This document shows, in pieces, positions 6,578-14,314 of a stretch of 14,690 bases of DNA. Made by a program: the position numbers and the translations under genes. Each line of letters starts with the position of its first letter. Positions within the stretch are counted from its first letter, which is position 1. The stretch comes from Paenibacillus sp. UBA6285. GTDB lineage: Bacteria > Bacillota > Bacilli > Paenibacillales > Paenibacillaceae. The notes under the pieces were generated by a model. The model ran no database searches. It was not told the DNA's origin and saw only the letters and a list, made by a program, of their open reading frames with translations. The DNA is taken from contig DJUJ01000212.1 in NCBI GenBank assembly GCA_002438345.1, forward strand, positions 77,032 through 91,721. The letters are read 5' to 3'.

Positions 6578-8293
6578 TTATAATTTGAATTTAATAATAA
6601 TGCATGTACCAACGTTTTCCTCGGATGTAATCGAAAAATCAAGTTCTTCATTCCATAGCTTTAATCGTTTTCTGACATTTGAAAGCCCTGTATTTTCTTT
6701 GCATTTGTCCAAATCAAAACCAATACCATTGTCTTTTATACATATAGTATATAAATCCTGATCTATGCAGTATGTTGCAGATATTGTTATCGTCATAGGC
6801 TTATTAGTTGGTTCAAGGCCATGAACTATTGAGTTTTCAACCAAAGGCTGCAGAGATAATTTTGGTATTTGTATATTTTCACAACACTTCTGGCAATCTA
6901 CAACAAATGTTAATTTATCTTCAAAATGTATTTTCTGTAATTTTACATACTTATCGAGAAAATCCAGTTCCGTTTGTAATGTTACGCTTTTTTCACTTAC
7001 GGAAGTATATCTTAAGAGTTTTGCGAGATTTATAACAGCGCTTTCAAGATTGACCTTTTCACCCATTCTGTTTAGTGCAAGTAAACAATTCAATGTATTA
7101 TACATAAAGTGAGGGTTAATCTGGCTTTGTAACGCCCTGTTTTCAGCGTTTTTTTGTTCAACTACTGCAATATACTCCTGCTTCATATGTTTATCTAAAT
7201 TAATTGTCATTTCATTTACAGCCACAGCGATGCTTCTTAATTCATTGTTCATTTTCAGGCTGTTTATTCGTACACTCAAATCCCCGCCCCTTATTTTATT
7301 AAGGGCCAATACGATTAAATTTACGCTCTTAACAAGCCTGCCGGCTGAATTCAAGAAGATAACGAAAGCAATTAATATTGTAAAACTTGCTACCAGTATC
7401 GCCACGATATAAACAAAATTATTATTGGAAATCTGATCATTTTTTGAAAGAACATAATAGACCTTCCAATCGGAATCCGGTATATCTACATAAATACCGG
7501 TATAATTTTGATCGGCATAAGTGAAGGAATCCGGAGAAGCCAACATTTTTTTCTCAAATGAATCTTGATATTTCTTGCTTGAGTATAGGATCTTATCATT
7601 ATTGGCCAGTAGTATCATCGAGTTTTCAGACGGTTCAATATGATGTATCAAATCTTGAATGTTATTAAAATTAACTTCTACACATAATACACCTATTATT
7701 TTTTTTGTGTCATAATCTTTTATCGCACGCAAAACAGAGTAACTGTAAAATTTGTTTGAATTACTTGTTTTGTAAGAAATATCAGATAGCATGACTTTTC
7801 CATTTGCTTTGATTGCTTTTTTATAGTTGTCATCTTCATGATAAGATACAGAATTAATCACTTGCAATCCAGAAGAACTTTTATTAATTTCATAAATTGA
7901 ATTGCTCTGTGGATTGGCAGGATAAAAAGTTATTATGCTTATATCATTAATGTCAGTAAATAGCATTTTGGTATACGTATTTATATAGTTGATCTGAAGA
8001 CTGTTTTGTTCAACGATATCTACTAAATAATATCCTCTGTTGAAAGAAGAAAGAACTCTGAATATGTCTTTATATAATGCAGGGGTATAGGTTAAATTCG
8101 CTAAATCCCTGTAGTACGTATTAATGTTCATAGCAAGCTGCTCGGTATAACTTCTGGCTTGATGCTCGGTAGTCTTAATATTTTTAGCATTAAGATACGC
8201 AGTTATAATGAGAGTTGTAATTACAACAGGAATAAAAATACTAATTGCAAAGAGACCAAAAAGACTTGATCTAAAGTTGGTTTTTAATTTCAT
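6578..8293 (-). CDS. YesM-type sensor histidine kinase paired with the YesN-type regulator
   Basis: Membrane kinase of 571 residues. Layout: cytoplasmic tail, membrane helix about 11-33, large extracytoplasmic sensing region (Cache-like by position) about 35-290, second helix about 293-315, HAMP region (LNKIRGGDLSVRI), His_kinase box SQINPHFMYNTLN with His395, N-box QPLVENSIVHG, G1 box KDNGIGF at about 520-526 and G2 box TGLSNVRKRL at about 535-544. All catalytic boxes are present, so it should be active. The frame can be opened from ATG 8356 (21 residues longer), but AAGGAG at 8303-8308 stands 9 nt before ATG 8293, which also gives the usual basic tail MKLKTNFRS before the helix. It probably senses an extracellular sugar or the loaded binding protein encoded divergently, and is transcribed first in the kinase-regulator operon. 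Confidence 0.93.
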   Translation of the reverse strand: MKLKTNFRSSLFGLFAISIFIPVVITTLIITAYLNAKNIKTTEHQARSYTEQLAMNINTYYRDLANLTYTPALYKDIFRVLSSFNRGYYLVDIVEQNSLQINYINTYTKMLFTDINDISIITFYPANPQSNSIYEINKSSSGLQVINSVSYHEDDNYKKAIKANGKVMLSDISYKTSNSNKFYSYSVLRAIKDYDTKKIIGVLCVEVNFNNIQDLIHHIEPSENSMILLANNDKILYSSKKYQDSFEKKMLASPDSFTYADQNYTGIYVDIPDSDWKVYYVLSKNDQISNNNFVYIVAILVASFTILIAFVIFLNSAGRLVKSVNLIVLALNKIRGGDLSVRINSLKMNNELRSIAVAVNEMTINLDKHMKQEYIAVVEQKNAENRALQSQINPHFMYNTLNCLLALNRMGEKVNLESAVINLAKLLRYTSVSEKSVTLQTELDFLDKYVKLQKIHFEDKLTFVVDCQKCCENIQIPKLSLQPLVENSIVHGLEPTNKPMTITISATYCIDQDLYTICIKDNGIGFDLDKCKENTGLSNVRKRLKLWNEELDFSITSEENVGTCIIIKFKL

Positions 8294-8302
8294 TTCGTCT
8301 CT

Positions 8303-8308
8303 CTCCTT
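8303..8308 (-). promoter_or_regulatory. Ribosome binding site deciding the kinase start
   Basis: AAGGAG on the minus strand, 9 nt before ATG 8293. No such site precedes the alternative ATG at 8356, which would also lie upstream of the likely promoter -10 box. Confidence 0.7.
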
Positions 8309-8329
8309 ATGGTTATAGGGACGAATGTT

Positions 8330-8358
8330 ATTATAAAACAAGCATATGAAATCCACAA
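8330..8358 (-). promoter_or_regulatory. Probable sigma-A promoter of the kinase-regulator operon
   Basis: On the minus strand, TTGTGG (8358-8353) and a perfect TATAAT (8335-8330) are separated by 17 bp, placing the start of transcription about 30 nt before the kinase ATG at 8293. Confidence 0.55.
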
Positions 8359-8382
8359 TTAATATTATTGTATTTTGTCGAA

Positions 8383-8412
8383 TAGTGTAGAATAAAGTAC
8401 TTTTAGTGTAGA
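8383..8412. promoter_or_regulatory. Phased 9-bp direct repeat, candidate YesN-type operator
   Basis: TAGTGTAGA occurs at 8383-8391 and again at 8404-8412, exactly 21 bp apart, which places both copies on the same face of the helix. AraC-type regulators bind such tandem half-sites. The second copy ends about 10 bp before the presumed -35 region of the binding-protein promoter, an activating position. A 10-bp palindrome AAAGTACTTT (8394-8403) lies between the copies. Binding by the neighbouring regulator is inferred. Confidence 0.6.
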
Positions 8413-8421
8413 CTGGCTACA

Positions 8422-8450
8422 TATGAAAGGAAGATTAGCTTCGATATAAT
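8422..8450 (+). promoter_or_regulatory. Probable activator-dependent promoter of the transporter operon
   Basis: Perfect -10 TATAAT at 8445-8450. At 17-bp spacing the -35 position (8422-8427, TATGAA) is poor, as expected for a promoter needing the upstream-bound activator. The untranslated leader would be about 35 nt. Confidence 0.55.
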
Positions 8451-8493
8451 GAAAGCGTAAACAAAAACATTTATATTTGGGGGGAACAATCGT

Positions 8494-9792
8494 ATGAAAT
8501 TAAAAAGAGCACTTACTATGATTATGGCAACAACACTTTCTGTCAGCATGTTAGCTGCTTGTTCATCAAAGCCGGAAGAAGCTGCTTCCACAGAGCCAAC
8601 AACTCCAGCTGTTGAAAAGCAACCTGCTAAAGATGTGAAATTATCGTTTATGACAAATGTTGTTGGAGTACAAGCTGATTCATTAAAGAAAGCTGTTGAT
8701 GATTTTGCAGCAAAAACCGGTTATACAGTTGAGTTTTCAGCACCAGGTAAAAGTTATGAAGAACTAATGAAAACTAAAATGTCTTCTAATACAATGCCAG
8801 ATTTGTTTACTACTCATGGTTGGTCGGTAGCAAGATACAGTGAATACTTAGAACCAGTAAATGATATGGCGTTTGCATCCAGAATTTCTGATCAAATGAA
8901 GTCTGTTATATCTGACAAGAATGGAAAAATGTATGTTCTTCCAATAGATGCGGATATTGCAGGTATGATATACAACGAAGATGTACTTAAAGCAGCGGGA
9001 GTTAATGTAGACGACATAAAGACATGGACGGATTTTGAAGCAGCCGCTGCAAAAATTAAAGGCACTGGTAAGGAAGTTGTAAGTATTGGTGGTAAAGATG
9101 TTTGGACAATTGGTCAGTTCTTTGACTGGGTTGCACCTTCGTTTTATGTAACAAACGATTCGAATAACAAGAGAGAAGAACTTAAGTCTGGTAAATTCGA
9201 TACAGCTACCTGGGAACAGGTTGCAGGTCTTATGGATAAGTGGACAAAGGCTGGATATTTCAATAAAGACGTATTAACAGCTGACTATAATGGAGATATG
9301 GCAGCATTGGCAAATGGTGAAGCTGCATTCAGTTTCTATGGAAACTCTTCAATCGTTGATGCCAAGAAGTTAAATCCTAACGCTAAGCTTGGTATGATGC
9401 CAATACCTGCAGCTGATGCATCGGATACACCAACCTTAATCGCCGGTGAAAGAGTTGCAGTTGGTGTTTGGAAGGATAGCAAGAATAAAGCAGAAGCAAT
9501 CGAATTGCTAAACTACCTTGCTACACCTGAAGTTGCAGTAACTATTTCGGATGCGACCGGTAACCCATCGGGATTGAAAGGCGTAAAAGGAAACCTTGGA
9601 GATATTCAACAATTCTATGATAAATATGCCAGTGTACGTACACTTCCATATTTTGACAGAGAATACCTGCCAAGTGGTATGTGGGATGTGATGTGTGCAA
9701 CCGGAGCTGACATACTTGCTGGAAAAGGAAATTCAGTTAAAAATGCGGCAAAGGTTATGGAACAAAATTTTAATGATAAGTATGTTAAATAA
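8494..9792 (+). CDS. Sugar ABC transporter substrate-binding lipoprotein
   Basis: Extracellular lipid-anchored solute-binding protein of 432 residues in the extracellular oligosaccharide-binding family 1 (MalE-like) size range. The N-terminus has a lysine-rich start, hydrophobic stretch and lipobox LAAC with the lipidated Cys at residue 23, followed by a Ser/Thr/Pro/Glu-rich linker (24-45). The mature part shows family-typical segments: KTKMSSNTMPDLF, YVLPIDADIAGMIYNEDVLKAAGV, a DFEAAAAKIK helix, ALANGEAAFSFYGNSS, and LNYLATPEVA near the C-terminus. The ribosome site is an unusual GGGGGG run (8479-8484), 9 nt from the ATG. It is the first gene of the transporter operon and is followed by a hairpin that probably makes it more abundant than the permeases. 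Substrate: an oligosaccharide, likely galactose-containing given the GH36 gene downstream (inference). Confidence 0.93.
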   Translation: MKLKRALTMIMATTLSVSMLAACSSKPEEAASTEPTTPAVEKQPAKDVKLSFMTNVVGVQADSLKKAVDDFAAKTGYTVEFSAPGKSYEELMKTKMSSNTMPDLFTTHGWSVARYSEYLEPVNDMAFASRISDQMKSVISDKNGKMYVLPIDADIAGMIYNEDVLKAAGVNVDDIKTWTDFEAAAAKIKGTGKEVVSIGGKDVWTIGQFFDWVAPSFYVTNDSNNKREELKSGKFDTATWEQVAGLMDKWTKAGYFNKDVLTADYNGDMAALANGEAAFSFYGNSSIVDAKKLNPNAKLGMMPIPAADASDTPTLIAGERVAVGVWKDSKNKAEAIELLNYLATPEVAVTISDATGNPSGLKGVKGNLGDIQQFYDKYASVRTLPYFDREYLPSGMWDVMCATGADILAGKGNSVKNAAKVMEQNFNDKYVK

Positions 9793-9810
9793 TTAAATTT
9801 ACTAATATTT

Positions 9811-9847
9811 GAGTGGCTGTAACTATAAAATTCAGCCACTCGTTTTA
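9811..9847 (+). terminator. Leaky terminator or stabilising hairpin between binding protein and permease
   Basis: Perfect 9-bp stem GAGTGGCTG / CAGCCACTC (9811-9819 and 9833-9841) with a 13-nt loop and a short GTTTTA tail. The hairpin lies 18 bp after the binding-protein stop and just before the permease ribosome site. In sugar ABC operons such hairpins raise the binding-protein to permease ratio. Confidence 0.65.
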
Positions 9848-9862
9848 TATAAGGAGATTATT

Positions 9863-10738
9863 ATGAAACGAACAGTTGGGAAAAATTCCATCGTAAACAT
9901 ATTATATTAGCCTGCAATACTCTTATTCATGGTATTTGTAATTTATCCACTGTGCAGAGGCGTATTCCTATCATTTACCAACTGGAATGGATATTCACAG
10001 ACATATAAAATCGTGGGCGTGGACAATTATACAAGACTATTTTTAGATCCAAATGTTTTAAGATCGCTTATTAATACCCTTGTATATGGAATTGGTAGCA
10101 CATTTTTACAAAGTGTATTAGGTCTGGGACTTGCTATATACCTTAACCAAAAAATATTTGGAAGAACAATAGTCAGAACTGTAATTTATTTACCGGTAAT
10201 GATAGCTCCATTGATAATGGGATATATAATGTATTTCTTTGTTCGCTTTGATGCGGGTGCAATAAATGATGTAATGCTGGCTATTGGAATGAATCCCGTA
10301 GATTGGCTTGCAGATGGAACTAGAGCAACAATAATTATTACGTTAATAAATTCACTTCAATACGTGGGAGTATCAATGGTTATTTATCTGGCAGGACTCC
10401 AGAACATTCCAGATATGTATTACGAGGCAGCGAAAGTAGATGGTGTTAATGCATGGGGAATATTTAGATTTATAACGCTACCATTACTACTGCCTGCGAT
10501 TTCTTCAGCTGTTGTAATAAATTTAATTGGTGGATTAAAGTTGTTTGATATCATAATGGCCCTTACTTCCGGTGGACCTGGATATGATACGCACTCTCTA
10601 TCAACATTAGTACACAGAACTTATTTTGGTAGTGAGAACGCAGGGTATGCTTCTGCTATAGGTTTAGTAACTTTCTTGCTAATATTGGTAATTGGCAGAG
10701 TTGTTCAAAGTCAGCTGGATAAGGGGGAGATTGATTAA
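9863..10738 (+). CDS. Sugar ABC transporter permease 1 (MalF-like) with in-frame amber codon
   Basis: Inner-membrane channel subunit. The expected start is ATG 9863, 6 nt after AAGGAG (9851-9856). Reading from it gives MKRTVGKNSIVNILY, then TAG at 9908-9910, then PAILLFMVFVIYPLCRG, the normal first membrane helix of MalF/UgpA-type permeases, so TAG stands where Leu or another residue is expected (a TTG to TAG change would explain it). After the stop the frame is intact for 275 codons and contains the EAA loop YYEAAKVDGVNAWGIFRFITLP, which docks to the ATPase. Six membrane segments are apparent. Re-initiation at ATG 9929 would give 269 residues lacking part of helix 1, but no ribosome site precedes it. 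The stop overlaps the next start (TAATG). Function is doubtful unless the amber is suppressed or is a sequence error. Confidence 0.85.
9908..9910 (+). other. In-frame amber codon (codon 16 of permease 1)
   Basis: TAG lies in the frame linking the good ribosome site and ATG at 9863 to the conserved permease body. One base change would make it a sense codon; no insertion or deletion is needed. Confidence 0.9.
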
Positions 10739-11559
10739 TGAAAATCAGAAAGATAGATTGGATGTGGCAGGGTATTCTTGCCATAATATTAATCCTAATA
10801 TTCGCATCACCTATCTATGTACTTGTTGGTGTTGCTCTGAAAAGTCCTAGCGACATGAGCTCTATGTGGGTATTACCCTCCTATATTAATATCGAAAATT
10901 TCACAGTTGCAATAAACGAAGGTAAAATACTTTTATCTATGATAAACAGTCTCATAATTACTTTTGTAACTGTAATTTTAATAGTTTTTGCAGGTGCTTT
11001 TGCATCCTACCCATTAGCTCGTATAAATACCCATCTTAACAAGTTTGTAAAGGCTTTCACATTGGGTATTATGATTGTACCACCACTCAGTATATTGGTT
11101 CCGCTGTATGCAACCTTGGTGAATATAGGTGGCGTAGATAGCTATTGGGGAATTGTACTGACTCTTTTGACTTTTGAATTACCTTTAAGTATATATTTGT
11201 ATACAAATTTTGTATCAAGTATTCCAAAGGCTCTTGATGAGGCCGGATCAATTGATGGCTGCGGACCGATTAGAACATTTTTCTCAATAATTTTGCCGCA
11301 GCTTAAACCGGTAACTGCATCAGTAATAATACTGGCAGGTGTTCACTGTTGGAATGACTATCAGTTCTCATTATATATATTGCAGAACCCAGAATATAAA
11401 ACAGTGACATTAGCGATCTCATCATTTTTTTCACAGACAACCAGTAATTTGAATGCAGCTGCAGCATCTGCACTTTTAGCTATTTTGCCAATTACCTTAG
11501 TGTTCTTGTTCTTACAAAAATATTTTATTAAAGGCATGGTAGACAGCGCAATTAAATAA
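10738..11559 (+). CDS. Sugar ABC transporter permease 2 (MalG-like)
   Basis: Inner-membrane partner of permease 1, 273 residues, the usual length of MalG/carbohydrate-ABC CUT1 permeases. It begins with a basic tail and membrane helix (WQGILAIILILIFASPIYVL), contains the typical N-terminal periplasm-side segment with PSYINIENF, and the EAA loop DEAGSIDGCGPIRTFFSIILP at about residues 167-187, with the invariant Gly replaced as usual in this subfamily. About six membrane helices are apparent. It ends with the family-typical KYFIKGMVDSAIK. The ATG overlaps the previous stop by one base, and a ribosome site AAGGGGGAG lies within the end of permease 1, implying translational coupling. If the amber in permease 1 stops ribosomes, coupling to this gene may also suffer. 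No ATPase gene follows. Confidence 0.94.
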   Translation: MKIRKIDWMWQGILAIILILIFASPIYVLVGVALKSPSDMSSMWVLPSYINIENFTVAINEGKILLSMINSLIITFVTVILIVFAGAFASYPLARINTHLNKFVKAFTLGIMIVPPLSILVPLYATLVNIGGVDSYWGIVLTLLTFELPLSIYLYTNFVSSIPKALDEAGSIDGCGPIRTFFSIILPQLKPVTASVIILAGVHCWNDYQFSLYILQNPEYKTVTLAISSFFSQTTSNLNAAAASALLAILPITLVFLFLQKYFIKGMVDSAIK

Positions 11560-11572
11560 AAAGGAGATATTT

Positions 11573-13729
11573 ATGAATAACCTAAACTTTCATCCAATAC
11601 AAGTAGTTCCGCCCAATGCCCATGCGTTGCACAAGTGGAATGAAGATCAGCAATTACTTGCATACGAATATAACGGTATAAATATTATTACAATGCACAT
11701 CCCCAATGCTGAAGATTTAGGCTTCAGACATGGCTCTGACGGATCAATGCAGAGTGTTCAGTATTTCCAGCAGATATATGTTGCTATGGAAAAGCCTATG
11801 AGTGTTGTAATGACATTAAATCTATCTGAGGATGCAATAAACATGCGTCCAAAAAGAGCTAAGGCCAACGAAGCTATTCTGGGTCAGTGTGGAAATGTTC
11901 TAATCGATGGAGTAAATGCGGTTTATGACATAAGCCTTGATTTACTCATTGACTGGAATGGTGTTAAATGGTCATGGTTATCTAAAGAAATTGAAATAGT
12001 AGAGGGTAGAGCCATAATTAAGGTTAGGGTGGAGCTTGGTCAAAAACCAATGTTTATAAACCTGAGACCACTCTATTATAACAAACACCTTGGGTATAAT
12101 TATCATAAGCCATGGGACTTTAAGCCAAACACAAAACCAGTTGCAGGTTGGTGTTCTTGGGAAGCTTATCGTAGAGATATAGATATTGATAAAATTAAAA
12201 ACATTGCCAAATTTATGGCACAAAACTTCAAAGACTACGGAATGGAATATATCCAGGTAGATGATGGATATCAAAAAATGCCATTGCCCGCAAATCCAAA
12301 GGGAACTATGGAAGAGGGCTGGATGACGTGTGAAGAAAACAAATTCCCGGATGGGCACCAGAGTATTGTTTCAGCTATAAATGATGAAGGTTTTTTACCT
12401 GCTATTTGGACAAATGCAAATATTACCAACCCTGAATTCCCAGTAAACAATCCGGAGGCAGTTCTTTGGAATGGAGATGAGGCAATCAAAGGTGAGTGGA
12501 TTGACTATCTTTACAGTTGTACTCCTGAAACTCTTGAAAAGCATGTTGTGCCATTGTTTAAGAGCTTTAAAGATATGGGTTATCAATATATAAAAATAGA
12601 TGCTATACGTCACTTGTTATTTGATGGTCTTCACGAATGTGTGAGACTTGGATTAATGACTAATGAAGAGGCAGAACATAAATTCAGGGCCTATATGGAA
12701 GCCACTAAAAGAGGTCTGGGTGACGATGTATACTATCTTGCCAGTTGGGGAGAAATGCATGAGGTTGTTGGCTTAGTGGACGCTTGCAGAATTTCAATGG
12801 ATGCAAACCCAACTTGGGCAGGAATACGAATGCAGTTGTTTGAGAGCGCCAGATGGTTCCATACTCAAAGAATATTATTTGTTAATGACCCTGACCATGT
12901 TTGTGTCAGAACAAAGCTGGATTGGGCAAAGTCAGTACTATCTTTGATATCATTGTCGGGCGGCTTATATATGTTAAGCGATACTTTGGATGCATATAAA
13001 GATGAAAAGATTGATGTTATAAGAAAAACATTGCCAACGTTAGCTACAAAAACAGCGGAAACTGGAGCATTAACAGTAGATTATCCGGCATACACATGGA
13101 CGAAATTGCATGGTTTTGCCGTACAATCCCACGAAGCACCAGTTGTGGCTGATGATGTATCGCTTGAAGATGCACTTAACATGTCTGGAGTATATGAGGG
13201 AGTAGATGCTGAGCACCCGTTTTCATCATTGTGGTCATTCCACATTAATAAGGCAGACAGAAAGTGGTGCGTAATGGCTCGGATAGCAACCCTGCCACTT
13301 GAAGAATCTACTATATCAATGAAAACCTTAGGGCTTGATGAAAATAAAACCTATTTGGCATTTGATTTTTGGAAACAGAGTTTTGTTGGAGAAGTTAAAG
13401 GTTCATATAATGCAGGAAGCCTTGCATTAGGTTGCTGTGAAATTATTGCTCTCTATGAGAAAACGCCTGACCCACAGGTTATTGCTTCAGATAGGCACGT
13501 ATCAATGGATGCTGTTAGTATCGATGAGCATGTTTATGTTAACAAAAATCTTAATCTTAAGCTTAATGGAATAATAAATAATACTATAAGATATTATGTA
13601 TACATTCCAGAGGGAGAGAAAATTAAAAATATTTCAAACAATGCAAAAATAATAACTCAAACGAATAACATAGCATGTATTGAAGTTGAATTTAAAGAGA
13701 AAGCGTTGGATATTTTCATAGAATTTTAA
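11573..13729 (+). CDS. GH36-type (clan GH-D) alpha-galactosidase-like glycosidase, cytoplasmic
   Basis: Retaining glycoside hydrolase of 718 residues with a beta-sandwich N-terminal part (about 1-185), a (beta/alpha)8 barrel (about 190-480) and a C-terminal beta domain. Barrel hallmarks of the GH36/raffinose-synthase-like group: GWCSW at 192-196, QVDDGYQ at 228-234, PAIWTNAN at 276-283, YIKIDAIRH with candidate nucleophile Asp343, RISMD with candidate acid/base Asp410, and NDPDHVCVR at 438-446. The KxD and RxxxD spacing matches the clan. There is no signal peptide, so it acts on sugar imported by the transporter encoded just upstream (13 bp gap, AAGGAG 6 nt before the ATG). Likely substrates are alpha-galactosides such as raffinose or galactomannan oligosaccharides. 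Specificity cannot be fixed because the IDAIRH context differs from the commoner KYDxN, and other alpha-glycosides or transglycosylation are possible. Confidence 0.82.
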   Translation: MNNLNFHPIQVVPPNAHALHKWNEDQQLLAYEYNGINIITMHIPNAEDLGFRHGSDGSMQSVQYFQQIYVAMEKPMSVVMTLNLSEDAINMRPKRAKANEAILGQCGNVLIDGVNAVYDISLDLLIDWNGVKWSWLSKEIEIVEGRAIIKVRVELGQKPMFINLRPLYYNKHLGYNYHKPWDFKPNTKPVAGWCSWEAYRRDIDIDKIKNIAKFMAQNFKDYGMEYIQVDDGYQKMPLPANPKGTMEEGWMTCEENKFPDGHQSIVSAINDEGFLPAIWTNANITNPEFPVNNPEAVLWNGDEAIKGEWIDYLYSCTPETLEKHVVPLFKSFKDMGYQYIKIDAIRHLLFDGLHECVRLGLMTNEEAEHKFRAYMEATKRGLGDDVYYLASWGEMHEVVGLVDACRISMDANPTWAGIRMQLFESARWFHTQRILFVNDPDHVCVRTKLDWAKSVLSLISLSGGLYMLSDTLDAYKDEKIDVIRKTLPTLATKTAETGALTVDYPAYTWTKLHGFAVQSHEAPVVADDVSLEDALNMSGVYEGVDAEHPFSSLWSFHINKADRKWCVMARIATLPLEESTISMKTLGLDENKTYLAFDFWKQSFVGEVKGSYNAGSLALGCCEIIALYEKTPDPQVIASDRHVSMDAVSIDEHVYVNKNLNLKLNGIINNTIRYYVYIPEGEKIKNISNNAKIITQTNNIACIEVEFKEKALDIFIEF

Positions 13730-13861
13730 TTCGTACTTTAAGTAGAGTGGTGGCTTGTTCATTTTAATGAAACTAGGACATTACTCCTAATGATTAAAGT
13801 AAATTTGGAGAAAGGGACAAATTATTCGTCACTTTGTGTGATAAATAAGGAGTGAAAACCT

Positions 13862-14269
13862 ATGATAAAAAACATATCAAAGTCTAGTTTTAAGGCGTAT
13901 GGAACAGTACTGGAGTTTTCAGAAAATCCCGAAGATCCTCGGTTTGAAGTAATCATAACGGAGGAAAATCACCCTTGGAGGTTAGCTGTTCTAAGAGTGG
14001 TAGAACGATCCTTTAATAAGCTTGAATGTCATACAATGTCACTTGAAAGTTTTGAGCCGATTTCTGGGACAGGATTGTTGATAGTGGCAGAACATGAAAA
14101 ACCAAGTGAATTTGAAGTATTTCTTTTGGACAAGCCAGTGTGCTTAAACAAAGGTATTTGGCATCAGATGATTACTTTATCAGCTGAGACAATTGTAAAA
14201 ATTGCTGAGAATCTAGAAGTAAGCTCAGAATTTTTCTATCTCGAAAGAGATTTAGAGCTTAAGTTTTGA
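13862..14269 (+). CDS. Ureidoglycolate lyase (AllA) superfamily cupin-like protein
   Basis: Small soluble protein of 135 residues. The segment LECHTMSLESFEPISGTGLLIVAE (about 54-77) followed by FLLDKPVCLNKGIWHQMITLS (about 87-107) matches the AllA pattern of HP-x-x-x-Q-x-F-x-P-L, L-V-V-V-A and the late G-V-W-H motif; His57 and His101 are the candidate site residues. True AllA splits ureidoglycolate in purine breakdown and is usually about 160 residues, so this copy is short. No allantoin gene is near. It follows the GH36 gene on the same strand after 132 bp and has its own AAGGAG (13847-13852), 9 nt before the ATG. Given that setting it more likely acts on a sugar-derived acid or an unrelated ligand than on ureidoglycolate. 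The family assignment is fair; the function here is unknown. Confidence 0.65.
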   Translation: MIKNISKSSFKAYGTVLEFSENPEDPRFEVIITEENHPWRLAVLRVVERSFNKLECHTMSLESFEPISGTGLLIVAEHEKPSEFEVFLLDKPVCLNKGIWHQMITLSAETIVKIAENLEVSSEFFYLERDLELKF

Positions 14270-14314
14270 GAATTCGAAGAATTTTACAAACTATTATTTT
14301 ATGGAGGTAAAAAA

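Noticed and set aside
8294..8356. 21-residue N-terminal extension of the second kinase from ATG 8356
   Set aside because: A strong AAGGAG precedes ATG 8293, and the extension would start upstream of the probable -10 box of the operon promoter.
8403..8591. Minus-strand frame of 62 codons over the transporter promoter and signal peptide
   Set aside because: It overlaps the lipoprotein start and promoter; its hydrophobicity is the complement of those sequences and it lacks a ribosome site.
11978..12613. Three minus-strand frames inside the GH36 gene
   Set aside because: No motif or ribosome site; the plus-strand gene is unambiguous.
13730..13861. Search for a terminator between the GH36 and AllA-like genes
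   Set aside because: Only a 6-bp AT-only stem (TTCATT/AATGAA) is present, too weak to call; read-through into the small gene remains possible.
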